28,032 bases of DNA from Seminavis robusta (Eukaryota > Bacillariophyta > Bacillariophyceae > Naviculales > Naviculaceae). The translations under genes were made by a program, and so were the position numbers. Below are positions 17,104-26,801 of the stretch, piece by piece. The stretch lies in contig CAICTM010001504.1 in NCBI GenBank assembly GCA_903772945.1, positions 1 to 28,032 of the forward strand. Direction: 5' to 3'. The notes under the pieces are model-generated. The model did not search any database. It was not told the origin of the DNA and worked only from the letters and a program-made list of their open reading frames with translations. The number at the start of each line of letters is the position of its first letter. Positions within the stretch are counted from its first letter, which is position 1.

Positions 17104-18447
17104 ATGATGGCATACAACAACCAAAACAACTTTCCCTATGGAAACGACAACTGCGACTCCCTGTTTGATCCCCTCCAGGTCCAAGGAAAGCTAGATTCCA
17201 TCAACTTTGTGGGTAACAATGGATTAGCAGCTCAGATGCAGCCTGGGTTCATGCAACAACAAAGTTTGAACAACTGCAATAACAATGGCATGGGAAACTT
17301 CGGCAATAACACCATGGGAGCCCAAGGATTCAACTTTTCCAAGGTCCAGCCCGCACTAAACTTCCACGCAAACAACGGCATGGCATGCTCCAACAACAAC
17401 CAGTTCCAGTTCAACGCCAACCAGTGCAACATGAACAACCTGAACAACATCAATAGCAGCAACAGCATGCAGTTCCAACCTTCCAATACTCTCATGAATG
17501 CCATGAACATGACCTTGAACATGCAACAGCAGCAGCAACAACAACAGGCATTCTTTGCTGGCAACAACTTCCCTGGTTGCTCCCAGGTTCCATCCTTGCC
17601 ACTGAGCCAACCACAGCAACAGCTCAGCAATGGAATCCCTGCTTTCATCACCACGACCTCCAACATCAACAACACAACCTCACGTGTGACTCCTACTTCC
17701 GCTCCCTTCATGGGATCCTCCGCTCCTGTCATTGACATTGATGCTGATGATACCCTCCTCGAACCACTCATTGCATTCCCTGCTTCCGCACCTGCAGCCG
17801 CGGCTGTTGCCGCCGCTCCCTCTGAAGCATCCACTGATGGTCGCAACAGCGCCTCTCATTCTCCAGCCACCATCTGCCAGGACAACCTCCCCCGTAGCAT
17901 CAGCAAGACCAAGCGTCTCTTGCCCGCTGACTTTGAACCTGCCGACACTTCCATCATTTGCGGAAACAAGAGAAAGTACTTTGAAAGCAAGGGAAACACA
18001 CGCTTCCGTCGTGTCTGTGACTTGTTCACCCAAGACTACGGCAGCGCTCCCACAAAGATTGAAAAGTCCGCTGTTGTCTCCAAGGTCATGAACATTCTTC
18101 GAGAAGACTGCCTTGACGGTGTCTGCTTTATCAGCCCCCAGAATGGCAGGTGGTATGCCGTCAGTGAACGCACCGCCCGAGAAAAGGTGGGAACTTACTT
18201 GAGGGATTGCTTGTCCGGACACTACCTGAGCAGTGCCAAGAACAAAATTGCTCGACGCAAGATGACCAAAAAGGAACTCTCTTCCTGCTCTTCTTCCACC
18301 AGCACCGCCCAGCAACAGGTCGTTTCCGCTCCCGCTCCAGTCCCTACGTCTCTTGTCTTTGCCGCCGCCAACAACGATAACGATGATGGCAGTCTCGACT
18401 CGGTTGCCTTCTACGATGTGGATGACCTGACCCCCGTTCCTTTGTAA
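17104..18447 (+). CDS. DUF6824-domain protein, putative transcription regulator, 447 residues
   Basis: The conserved part lies at about residues 281-370: DTSIICGNKRKYFESKGNTRFR, then KIEKSAVVSKVMNILRE, then FISPQNGRWYAVSERTAREK and VGTYLRDCL. This is the order of the diatom/stramenopile DUF6824 domain ('D.icGrgk..f.h.GN.rfr', 'K..Iv..iv..vr', 'gRWyevgd..AreKvgqalRd'). The canonical Gly-Arg-Gly is replaced by Gly-Asn-Lys. The N-terminal 200 residues are Asn/Gln/Met-rich, with a run of eight Gln at 141-148, and an Ala/Pro stretch sits before the domain. Such low-complexity tails are common in regulators. The start at 17104 (ACA ATG ATG G) is chosen over 16894, because the 70 extra residues would translate a pyrimidine-rich leader. 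The role in transcription is inferred from domain company, not shown. The gene converges with the cyclase gene, 427 bases apart. Confidence 0.85.
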   Translation: MMAYNNQNNFPYGNDNCDSLFDPLQVQGKLDSINFVGNNGLAAQMQPGFMQQQSLNNCNNNGMGNFGNNTMGAQGFNFSKVQPALNFHANNGMACSNNNQFQFNANQCNMNNLNNINSSNSMQFQPSNTLMNAMNMTLNMQQQQQQQQAFFAGNNFPGCSQVPSLPLSQPQQQLSNGIPAFITTTSNINNTTSRVTPTSAPFMGSSAPVIDIDADDTLLEPLIAFPASAPAAAAVAAAPSEASTDGRNSASHSPATICQDNLPRSISKTKRLLPADFEPADTSIICGNKRKYFESKGNTRFRRVCDLFTQDYGSAPTKIEKSAVVSKVMNILREDCLDGVCFISPQNGRWYAVSERTAREKVGTYLRDCLSGHYLSSAKNKIARRKMTKKELSSCSSSTSTAQQQVVSAPAPVPTSLVFAAANNDNDDGSLDSVAFYDVDDLTPVPL

Positions 18448-18874
18448 ACCAATCAAACAACGAGCTGGTTGCGGGGAAGGGGTTCAAAGAGCAGCATGCA
18501 CATGCGTGCTCTTAGAAGGCGGGAAAATCCAAAACCCATAGATGGATGATATATAGGAAAAGTTCATGTTCTAGATGTAAAACAATATAAACAGATGCAC
18601 ATATCACATACATTTGGTCTGCCTTCCATACCGGAAGCTAGCAATCTATGAGCGGTTCAGACACTACGAGTAGCGCTTGGAGATGGACCAGGAGTTGTGG
18701 TCCCAGCTAGAGTCGAGCCATTGTCACGTTCTCCCTGGCTCCAGTCTGAGATACAACGGTAGCGACCATCGCAGGGAGTCCAGTCTAGCTAACCACATGA
18801 ATCCCTTAGATAATATCACTGCATGCAAGAGTACAAGGACATGCCATACGGCTTATACATTCTATCTGTTAGTA
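18448..18874. other. Convergent 3' intergenic region
   Basis: This is the shared downstream region of the DUF6824 gene (+) and the cyclase gene (-). AT-rich stretches at about 18540-18600 on the plus strand would suit polyadenylation. No gene or repeat is recognised. Confidence 0.5.
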
Positions 18875-21828
18875 CTACACCCACATCTCCGCTTTGAAGT
18901 CCAAATTCAATGTGTTCCCAGTTCTGGATTCCTTCGGCGGCCTCGCGGCCAACACTCCTTCCTCCTTCGACCTTGCACCACTATTCGACGACCGTGATAT
19001 TGTCGATGTGCCACCGGAACTGAGTGCCTTGGATGGCGAAACATCCACAAGGTAGGTCTGCATTTCCCCTTTGCCTTTGGCCACAATCTTATCAACTCGA
19101 GGAGTCAACCAGTGCCCTTTTCCTACAGCAATAAGTGCATCCGCTGTTGCTTGTGAAACGTGTATGCGCCCCTTGACGCCGTTGGACTCCATGCGACTGG
19201 CCACATTGATTGTATCGCCAAACAGCTGGAACCGACCCTTCTCGCCTCGCAACACACCCGCTGTGGTAGAACCGGAATTCAGTCCGACTCTCATTTCCAA
19301 GTCCTTCAAGGAGGAAAGGAGAGATATAAGCCAAAAGAATCTTGTGCCGAATGGTGCTTTTGCAAGTTCAAGTCTTACCATGGTATCCTCTCCAAAATGT
19401 TCAGCCAGTTCCTTGGTAACAATCCTCATCTTGGCAATGCAGTCTTGAGCGAATCGTACCATTATGGCAGCATGTTGTGCCTGAGGCTCGGGAATGCCTG
19501 AAGAGTATAAGAGAGTCCAATAGTGGAAACTGTAGTCAGAAAACAGGCTCCATCGTGCTTTGTGAGAACAAACGACACCAACTCACCGGTAACAGCAACG
19601 TAGGAATCTCCAATTGTCTCGACTTTGAACACTTTGCGTTGCCGGGCAATCTTATCGAAGCTGCCATACAGTGCTTCCAGCATTTCAAACACTTCACAGG
19701 GTGTCCTCTTGGAGCTCCAAGCTGGTAGGGGAACAATTAAAAGGTGAGAAACCAGTACCGTACTGTGAGAACCTGAGAACTTGCCCAGCCCAAGACGTTA
19801 CGCACCAGTAAAACCAGCTAGGTCGGCCATGAAGATTGTCTGTGGGCCAGCAAAACAGGAGTGAGTATGATCCAGCCCTGCCTTTTTTGTGACGACTGGA
19901 CTCGTAAAACTTCCGTACCGTATTATGGAATAGATCGGCCAAGGGTTTGGAGGAACCAGGAGCAACACCATCCTGATCATCATCATCACGGTTTTGCAAA
20001 AAGTGCATCATGGATTGTTCCTTTTTGTGTTCCTGTTTTTGTTCCTTGTAGAGTTGATTCTTGACCTTTTCGGGGAATAGTGAGCTCACAATGGCTCCCG
20101 ATGCAATGGCCTGTTCCATGACGATTCGTTGTCGTCGTGCGACAATGCAATCGTACACCAGAAAGAGTGTCGATGTAAACAAAAAGATGGAGAGTGCTAC
20201 GAGCGTAAACACGAGTGGATCGGTGGTCACATATTTGTCTTGCATGGATTGGGAAGGATAGATATGAATGGTTTGTGGACAATACGATGTGGACAGCGGC
20301 ACGCCCGTGTAGGCACTTCCATCTTCCGATTCCTTTGTGGATTGCATAATGTCAAAGAGCGAGACGTGTTGACTCAGGAGTGGATTGTCGTCGAACTGTG
20401 TGTCGTGTAGGTCTCCGGGACCTAGGTATATGACATCGTTGCCGTCGAGTTGAAAGGTGAATGGATACTTGCAGGGATTGGTGACAACCACGACAATGCC
20501 CTGTGAGTCGGATGGTAGCAAGCCGACGAGCATGTTTCTCCATCGAAAGAAGAAAAGCTGCATTCCCACCACTTTATTACTGTCTAGTTGTGTTCGATTG
20601 AGTCGAATGGCATCCAACGAGTCAATGCTGTGTGCATGCAAATAAATAATAATGCAAAAGAGTTTAGAAACTGAAACTTTGGCATGAAACAGATCGACGG
20701 AGACAACAAACAAAAGTTGTTTGGTTTGGTCATACTTACATGGGATATGCCATGGTGCCGACGGGTCCAATAGCTTCTCCTTCCTTCAAGTCAACGTATT
20801 GTTCCGTGAACGTATCGGCATACTTCTTGAAGAAGACTTCAAAGTCATTGCTTTGGTTCATGGCGATATTACCGGCTGGAACCAATGCAGCGACTTGGTT
20901 CTTGGCCGCAGCCTCAATTCCTTTGGAGGCTGCTGGCAGAAACCAAGCATCCCAATTGACGGCCATGGGTTGTTGTCCAAATTCGGGAATGATCGGGTGC
21001 TGTTGCCACAAGGGGAGGTCTACATGCATAGCAAGGAGAGAGAGATTGATCGAAGGAATGAATGAACGAATGAATGAATGAATGAATGGAGAAAAGGTGA
21101 GAGCCCAGTGCAGCACATAGTGTCGTGTATCATAGTGTGAGGACGTGCTTCTTACAATTGTTCAGGTAAGGCTGCGGTTCTCCAACTGTCTGTCCCTCAA
21201 AGGCCCATAGTTTGTAGTGTATGGTATTATTGAAATCGGTGGGTTTGTTCCAATCCGGGTCAATTTCTTGAATGCGTTTTCCCTCTTCAATCCAATCCAA
21301 GTTTTGACTCGCAAATAGTTCCCAGTCATCTCGTTGTTCCGGTTCCACAAAGACACCCGTAAGGGCCACAAATGCCTTGCTCAGTTTCAACAGCTTTCCC
21401 GCATGGAGATTGTAATTGGGCATATTGATAAAGGGCCAGGTGCTATTGGAAACCCGTGCATACGCCACGAGCTGCAGCACAAACACGTCCGTGGCGCCCA
21501 GTACTTGATCCCACGTCTTTCCCACACTTTCCAACACTTTATCGGCATCCGAGTGGAAGCGTTGTTCGAATTCGTCTTGTTCCGCACCACTCATGTACAG
21601 ATACGTCACCACGACCACCGCCGCTGCCGAGGCCACCAGCACTGCCATGACCATCAGGCGAAGATAAAAGACCGCTTGCGATTCCCTCTGCGCAATCCTT
21701 TCTCGCGTCAAAACACCAGACTCATTGTCGTCGTCTTCCTGTAAACCCATGCCACTACTGTCATCTCTGTCATCTTCTTCCTCGTGGGTGGCGACAGGAG
21801 ACGGCTCGTCTTCGAATAGGACCTTCAT
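18875..21828 (-). CDS. Membrane-bound class III nucleotide (guanylate/adenylate) cyclase, seven exons
   Basis: Exons on the minus strand are 21828-21156, 21019-20740, 20627-19919, 19839-19806, 19721-19587, 19497-19379 and 19303-18875, all with GT-AG introns of 75-136 bases. They give 792 residues, and every phase fits. Topology is an acidic cytosolic N-terminus, a membrane segment at about 54-80, a large extracellular region, a second membrane segment at about 456-479, then a linker helix and the cyclase domain (about 549-740). The two metal aspartates are in FMADLAGFTAWSS (Asp560) and VETIGDSYVAVTG (Asp604). MRVGLNSG, RGEKGRFQLFGDTINVASRMES and its Asn/Arg transition-state residues are present. 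Glu600 is the guanylate-type base-recognition residue, but the partner position is Gln (RFQLFGD) where guanylate cyclases have Cys, so GTP versus ATP is unsettled. The layout matches receptor-type cyclases of diatoms. No phosphodiesterase domain follows. Intron 1 contains a (GAAT)n repeat (21057-21088). Confidence 0.9.
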
Positions 21829-23068
21829 GGTGGACTCGACTCCTTCTTTTCTGGCAATGAACTAACTATTTTGTACGGAAGCTCTAGCACACCTGTGGGC
21901 TGCTTTTCTGCTTTTCTGCTTTTGGAAGTGATGTATTACCAGACAACCAGGCAAAAATAAATAAGATCTAAGCTACTATTTTAACACTAATGCCGACAGC
22001 AATAGTTTCCGAATACTTTTTGCTCCATGGCTCCTTGGTCTTCCCTGGATCACTCACAAATGATAATAAGGGTCATAGCACCCATCATTAATGATTTAAG
22101 ATCTAGTTTGCAAGATCTCATTTTAATTGGCCTAGCATATTAATAGGAGAGCCTGAGGAGCACCGATTTTATGTCACTACCTGAACCGGAAGAGCTCCAA
22201 ACGAGAACAGTGACTCTCCCTCCGAATACACATACTAGTACGTCAGCATCAATGCGCCACACGCGAAACTGACCTAGAAGTCAGCATTTTATGGGTACAT
22301 GCGGTAAATATAGGGGTAAAGATGCAGTTTACTCTGCATATTTGAAACAAAAATATTTATTACCATATTTACCTGTCTAACAAAGCAACGTCCAGAAACG
22401 CACGAGTGACAGTGGTGAAGCTGTACCAGTATGGTACCATATTCAGAACGGTAGAAACTCAGTTTCAGTGTCACAGGGGTGGAACTAGTTTCACCAATTT
22501 GTGAAAACCCGCTGTACAAATCTACAAAGTTTCCCTACTAGTTTCAACCATGTGAAACTATTTTCACATTTTCCCGTGAAACTAGTTTCAATTTCACACT
22601 TGTGAAACCAGTTTCAGGAGGACTCCTAAAACTGTCAAAATCAAATCAAATCAAATCAAATCATGATTGCGGACCTCTGCAGAGTTGCCACGGTCGCGAG
22701 GACCAACTGCAGTTTCCATCGTCAGCTCGGTTGTGACTCATCCCTGGTTTCTGAGCAAGCATCTGAGGTAGTCTACTCACAACGCATCAGTTTCCCTTTT
22801 ACTCAGTAGGTTGTTTGTGGCCGATAGAACTATTCACATGCAGATCTACCAGCCATCATTAGCTATTGTGCGGTGAGTCATCGTCACTGACTCCTCCAGC
22901 CAGTGGCAGTTCATTGCACACCTATAATCGCTCCATTGGTAGCCACCCGTGCGTGGCTGCAATCTGACAGATGATGTAACAGTCATCAATCCGATTGCTT
23001 TTCGAGGACGAAAGGGAAAGCCTCACAAAATCGACCAACAATCTCCAAGCCAAACAATAACAATCAAA
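21829..23068. promoter_or_regulatory. Divergent intergenic region between cyclase and LHCX
   Basis: The 1.24 kb between the two divergent start codons must hold both promoters. I see no gene in it. It contains a cluster of GTTTCAC/GTGAAAC words (22468-22616, listed separately) and a (TCAAA)n microsatellite at 22641-22660. The last 30 bases before the LHCX start are A/C-rich (AACAATAACAATCAAA), as is common in leaders of highly expressed diatom genes. No specific light-response element can be named from the sequence. Confidence 0.5.
22468..22616. repeat. Cluster of GTTTCA / TGAAAC inverted words
   Basis: Within about 150 bases the words GTTTCAC, GTTTCAA, GTGAAAC and TTTCAC occur roughly ten times in both orientations, often as pairs such as CTAGTTTCAA..CATGTGAAACTA. 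The same words build the elements at 10969-11264 and 11970-12408. This could be a decayed member of the same foldback family. I could not define clean outer ends. Confidence 0.55.
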
Positions 23069-23804
23069 ATGAAGTTTGCTGCTGCTATCACCCTCTTCGC
23101 TGCTTCTGCCAGTGCTTTCAGCCCCTTCAGCGGAGCCAAGAAGTCTGCTGCTGTTGCCACCCCTGTAAGTTTCATCATTCAATAAAGAATTGGAAGAAAT
23201 GTGTTTTGGAAATCAAGCAACTGACTTATTTGCTTCATGGCACACCATCACACCATTACAGGCCTTCACTGTTGAAACTATCCCTGGAGCTCTTGAGCCT
23301 ATGGGCATCTGGGATCCTCTTGGATTTGCTGCCAAGGCTGACGAGAAGACCCTCAAACGATACCGTGAGGCTGAGCTCACCCATGGACGTGTTGCCATGC
23401 TTGCCACTATTGGTTTCTTGGCCGGAGAAGCTGTTGAGGGATCATCTTTCTTGTGGGATGCCAGTGTCACTGGTCCTGCCATCACCCACCTTACCCAGGT
23501 CCCTCCTCTCTTCTGGGCTCTGTTGGCAACTGGAATTGGTGCTTCTGAACAAAAGCGTGCCGAAATTGGCTGGGTTGAACCTTCCAATGTCCCTGTTGAC
23601 CAACCAGGCCTCTTGCGTGCTGAATACACCCCTGGTGACATTGGATTTGATCCTCTTGGCTTGAAGCCTGAGGACCCTGAGGAGCTTTTGGTCCTCCAAA
23701 ACAAGGAACTCCAAAATGGCCGTCTGGCTATGCTTGCCGCTGCTGGATTTATGGCTCAAGAATTGGCCGACGGAAAGGGAATCATGGAGCACTTGATGAA
23801 CTAA
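23069..23804 (+). CDS. LHCX: LHCX-type chlorophyll a/c light-harvesting protein (LI818-like)
   Basis: This is a plastid thylakoid antenna protein of the stress-related LHCX group, whose members support energy-dependent quenching of excess light in diatoms. It has two exons, 23069-23164 and 23262-23804, with a 97-base intron (GTAAGT...CAG) and a total of 212 residues, normal for the group. Residues 1-17 are a signal peptide ending ASAF with Phe at the cleavage site, the hallmark of import into complex plastids. Helix one carries REAELTHGRVAMLA with the chlorophyll-binding Glu/Arg pair. GYTPGDIGFDPLG-like text (YTPGDIGFDPLGL) precedes helix three, KELQNGRLAMLAAAGFMAQEL. GIWDPLGFAAKAD and EAVEGSSFLWDAS are typical of LHCX and set it apart from LHCF or LHCR. 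The assignment to LHCX is by family knowledge. The isoform number is not assignable. LHCX genes are usually induced by strong light, which the sequence itself does not show. Confidence 0.95.
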
Positions 23805-24399
23805 ATTGGCTGATGCAGCAATACACATTTCTTCCTGGTGGGTGAGCTGTTGATGATGTGATGCGTGATGCTCTTTGCCGAGTTTGTTCATATGATTATT
23901 GGATGGCATCACTGCTGTGGAAGACTGCCAAGGGCAACGAAAGCTCAAAGGCAAACGAAACGTAGTCCCACAACCTTTGTACATAAATAGTAATTGAAAG
24001 ATTACAAGCTACTTCATCTGATAGCAGTCTTTGGTTGCGCATGTGGAAGCTTCACTTGCCCTTTGAGAAATGTGCTCTCGTCAACTAAATAATCAATCGA
24101 ACCAACCCTGCTTATCTGAACGTTTGGAGCCGTGCTACCGACGATATTGATGACAGGATGATAGAGAGTGTTGATAATGGCGTGCATGAAAGTTGTCGAG
24201 CAGCCGCACGCAAAAGAGGACAACGATCCTGATCCCTATCCTTCCACGCAAACCTGAACCCTCATGGGTTCTTCGACGAATGACTCGACTCACAGTTGCC
24301 AAACTGTACCATCTCACAATACACAAAATCGATTCCCACACTTCGCTCCTACACATCAAGTACATTTTGCCAAGCAAGCTCCTACGAAGAGACACAACT
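23805..24399. other. LHCX 3' region and unassigned flank
   Basis: The LHCX 3' untranslated region probably ends near 24000, where ACATAAATAGTAATTGAAAG would suit polyadenylation. Beyond that no gene is recognised. Overlapping open frames at 24014-24434 on both strands have no identifiable character. Some of this may be the eroded upstream part of the retrotransposon. Confidence 0.4.
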
Positions 24400-26270
24400 G
24401 CAAGAAGTACAAGTCTACGCGCAACAACGACCAATCTACCAAGAACGAAGAAAAAATGGTGCGACTAACACGAATCCAGCACTCACAACACTGCGGACTG
24501 CAAGACTTTGAAGAAGCTCAAAGCCAAGTCTCAGTCCTCGTCAGACAACGAAAACAAGCCAGCGTAAAACAAGAACAAGAATTGGAAACGCAATTCCGAC
24601 TACGCCAAGACCTACACAAAGAAGAGAACTCTCTGTCCTCATGAAAAGGTTTCCAACGCTGCATTCAAGGCTGATCGCAAGAAGAAAATCGAATGCAACC
24701 ATGTTGCCAAGCGCAAAGTCTGACAACTCCGACAACGAGGACGAAAACCTTTTTTTTTTTTTCCCCTTTTTTTTTTTTTCTGGGGGTTTTTTTGGATCCA
24801 TCAACATGATGACAAGAAGATGGCCGCTGTTGACAAGGCGCTTGCGGAATTCGACTTCAATCATACGGACGGAGAGATCTCCGACTGAAGATTAGGCCAG
24901 GATGATTCAACGGAACCATGTTCCGATTCTCATACCTAAGTGAATAAGATATCTCACTAAATAATAAACAAGGATTGTGTGCAACAACGAAGTCACGGCA
25001 AAATTAGATAATTGCCCAGTAACTACTCAACTAGAAACTAACGATCTATGTCGGCATCGTTAACTTCGTCCATGGCCAATCAACTCATCAACGTCGCACG
25101 ACAAGAGACCTTGAAACTATCGTCTATGTTAGATTCAACAGGCGAGCGAAAGGGAAACAAAAAACCCGTTACACTCTGTTGCTTACTGAAAACAGAAGCA
25201 TCCGGAACCTTAATTGCTCAAACTCATACTAAGAGTTTACTCATGAAGAATCATGGGGGCGTCCAAGCATCACGGACTGCTTCTATGAAAGAATTGAGAC
25301 CCCTCACGAAGTGTAAGGGCCACACTCTCGATTCCTGAGTTCCACGATGATAGAATTATCAAGTGGATTTACACGTCACCAAGAACTTGGGGGCGAATGA
25401 CGTGATCATGAGTCATGACACTCTCTGCGATCAAAGAATCAAGTTTGATTTCACTTCCATGTCAATGGAGTGGAACCATGCATTTTCCCCGGCGAAAGAG
25501 AACAACTCCAATAGAAAGGAGAACTTCTCATTTCCCGATCCTGCAGCTGTCAGGGACAATGCAGATAGTCTCAAGAAAGTCTTGTATACGACATACGAAC
25601 AAATAGCATTAAGGCAATTCCAGAGTCGAAATCCGTTAAACAAGTAAGAGCAAGAACTGCCTCATGCCTTTTTAACCAAGAGCTTCGGCCCAGTCGAGGA
25701 AACTTTGGGAGAGTTGCGAATGGACAACTACGAAGTAAAACTTCGTTCCCGACGGTAAATCCTATTACACTAGGCCTCACCCTACTCCACGAGTCCACAC
25801 TAACACTCTTAAGAAGGAGCTTGAACGTCTCTGCGAGACGGGAGTACTCAAGAAAAGGTAAACCGTTCCGATTGGGCCGCACCAACTTTCATCATTCCCA
25901 AGAAAGATGGTTCTGCACGATTCATCTCTAATTTCCGGAACTGAACAAAAGGGTTAAGCGGAAGCCTTATTATATCCCAAAAATACAGGACATGACCTTG
26001 AATCTAGATGGATTCAAGTACGCTACTAATCTAGACCTAAAAATGGGATACTATCACATCAGAGCTGTCACCTCACTCAAACAACTCTTGTACCATCGTA
26101 CTCCAGTGGGGAAAGTACGAGTACAGAGGTTGCCAATGCCTATTAATATTCCCGACCCCTGTCCAAAAGGAAGATGGAAGGCACGCATGCATGACTTAGA
26201 AAATTCCCGTGCAACGTTGCCACCACGATCAACTCATCCTAACGAACGTCTACCTCGCAGATCGCGTTGA
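24400..26270 (+). mobile_element. Degenerate Ty3/gypsy retrotransposon (gag, protease, reverse transcriptase remnants)
   Basis: Three coding blocks in order, each broken by stops and frameshifts, identify a dead element. Block 1 (about 24455-24890) is the end of gag. It has a zinc-knuckle-like C-x2-H-x4-H-x4-C pattern, with a stop codon inside (WCD, stop, HESSTHNTADC), followed by basic text and VDKALAEFDFNHTDGE. Block 2 (about 25045-25645) is protease-like, with NLGANDVIMSHDTLCDQ and IKFDFTSMSMEWN near 25390-25475. Block 3 (about 25650-26240) is reverse transcriptase: TLKKELERLCETGVL, SDWAAPTFIIPKKDGSARF, RVKRKPYYIPKIQDM, then ATNLDLKMGYYHI at 26020-26060 and a WGKYEY-like stretch after a frameshift. 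The catalytic YxDD region and everything after it is missing. I did not find paired long terminal repeats. This is the pseudogene remnant of one copy. Confidence 0.85.
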
Positions 26271-26360
26271 ACAGTATGATGACCTTTCCCCAAAGACTCC
26301 AAGAAGTCAGATTGAAATCAACATTACCAAGGCCTTCCTCGATAGGAAAAACTGGAGTAT

Positions 26361-26801
26361 CTAGACAATTGACCTTCTCGAGAAGGAAGCCAACTCTAAA
26401 CCAAATATAACAAACGCGATCCAGATATCGCTCTTCCTACCAACAGGAAATAACTTCGTAGATTCATTGGACCAATGAACTACCAAGGGCTGCTCCAGAC
26501 AGCAGACGGAGTAACCATCGTTATGAACCAGACGTAGGTTAACCAGCATCCATGACCGGTCGTCATGGACAAAGACCGTGAGTCCCGGGTAGAGGTCGAG
26601 AAGAACCTCCGGGATGAACATGGACTTCTTCGCAAGTTCACGCGCGTCAATGGTGACAAGCTTCCCCACACCCGTTTCAAAGCAAACCGGAATACATTCA
26701 AGGAACGTCGGCCAACCGGACTTATCCCGAAAAACACCGATTAGGAGAACACGGCACGTGCCCCTCGTCCACACCATGTCACCGACACTATAATGATTCA
26801 T
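26361..26801 (-). CDS. Unassigned open frame, 146 codons
   Basis: I do not recognise this product. It starts MNHYSVGDMVWTRGTCRVLL and has a protein-like hydrophobic pattern (LLDLYPGLTVFVHDDRSWML, then LVHNDGYSVCCLEQ) without low complexity. It lies on the strand opposite to the gypsy remnant, just past its truncated end, in sequence that does not match reverse transcriptase. It could be part of another mobile element inserted there or a chance frame. No start context, intron or neighbour supports it strongly. Confidence 0.3.
   Translation of the reverse strand: MNHYSVGDMVWTRGTCRVLLIGVFRDKSGWPTFLECIPVCFETGVGKLVTIDARELAKKSMFIPEVLLDLYPGLTVFVHDDRSWMLVNLRLVHNDGYSVCCLEQPLVVHWSNESTKLFPVGRKSDIWIAFVIFGLELASFSRRSIV

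Noticed and set aside
17232..17846. Long minus-strand frames opposite the DUF6824 gene (also 17680-18456).
   Set aside because: They are shadows caused by the gene's codon bias and CAG/AAC runs. The plus strand carries the recognisable domain.
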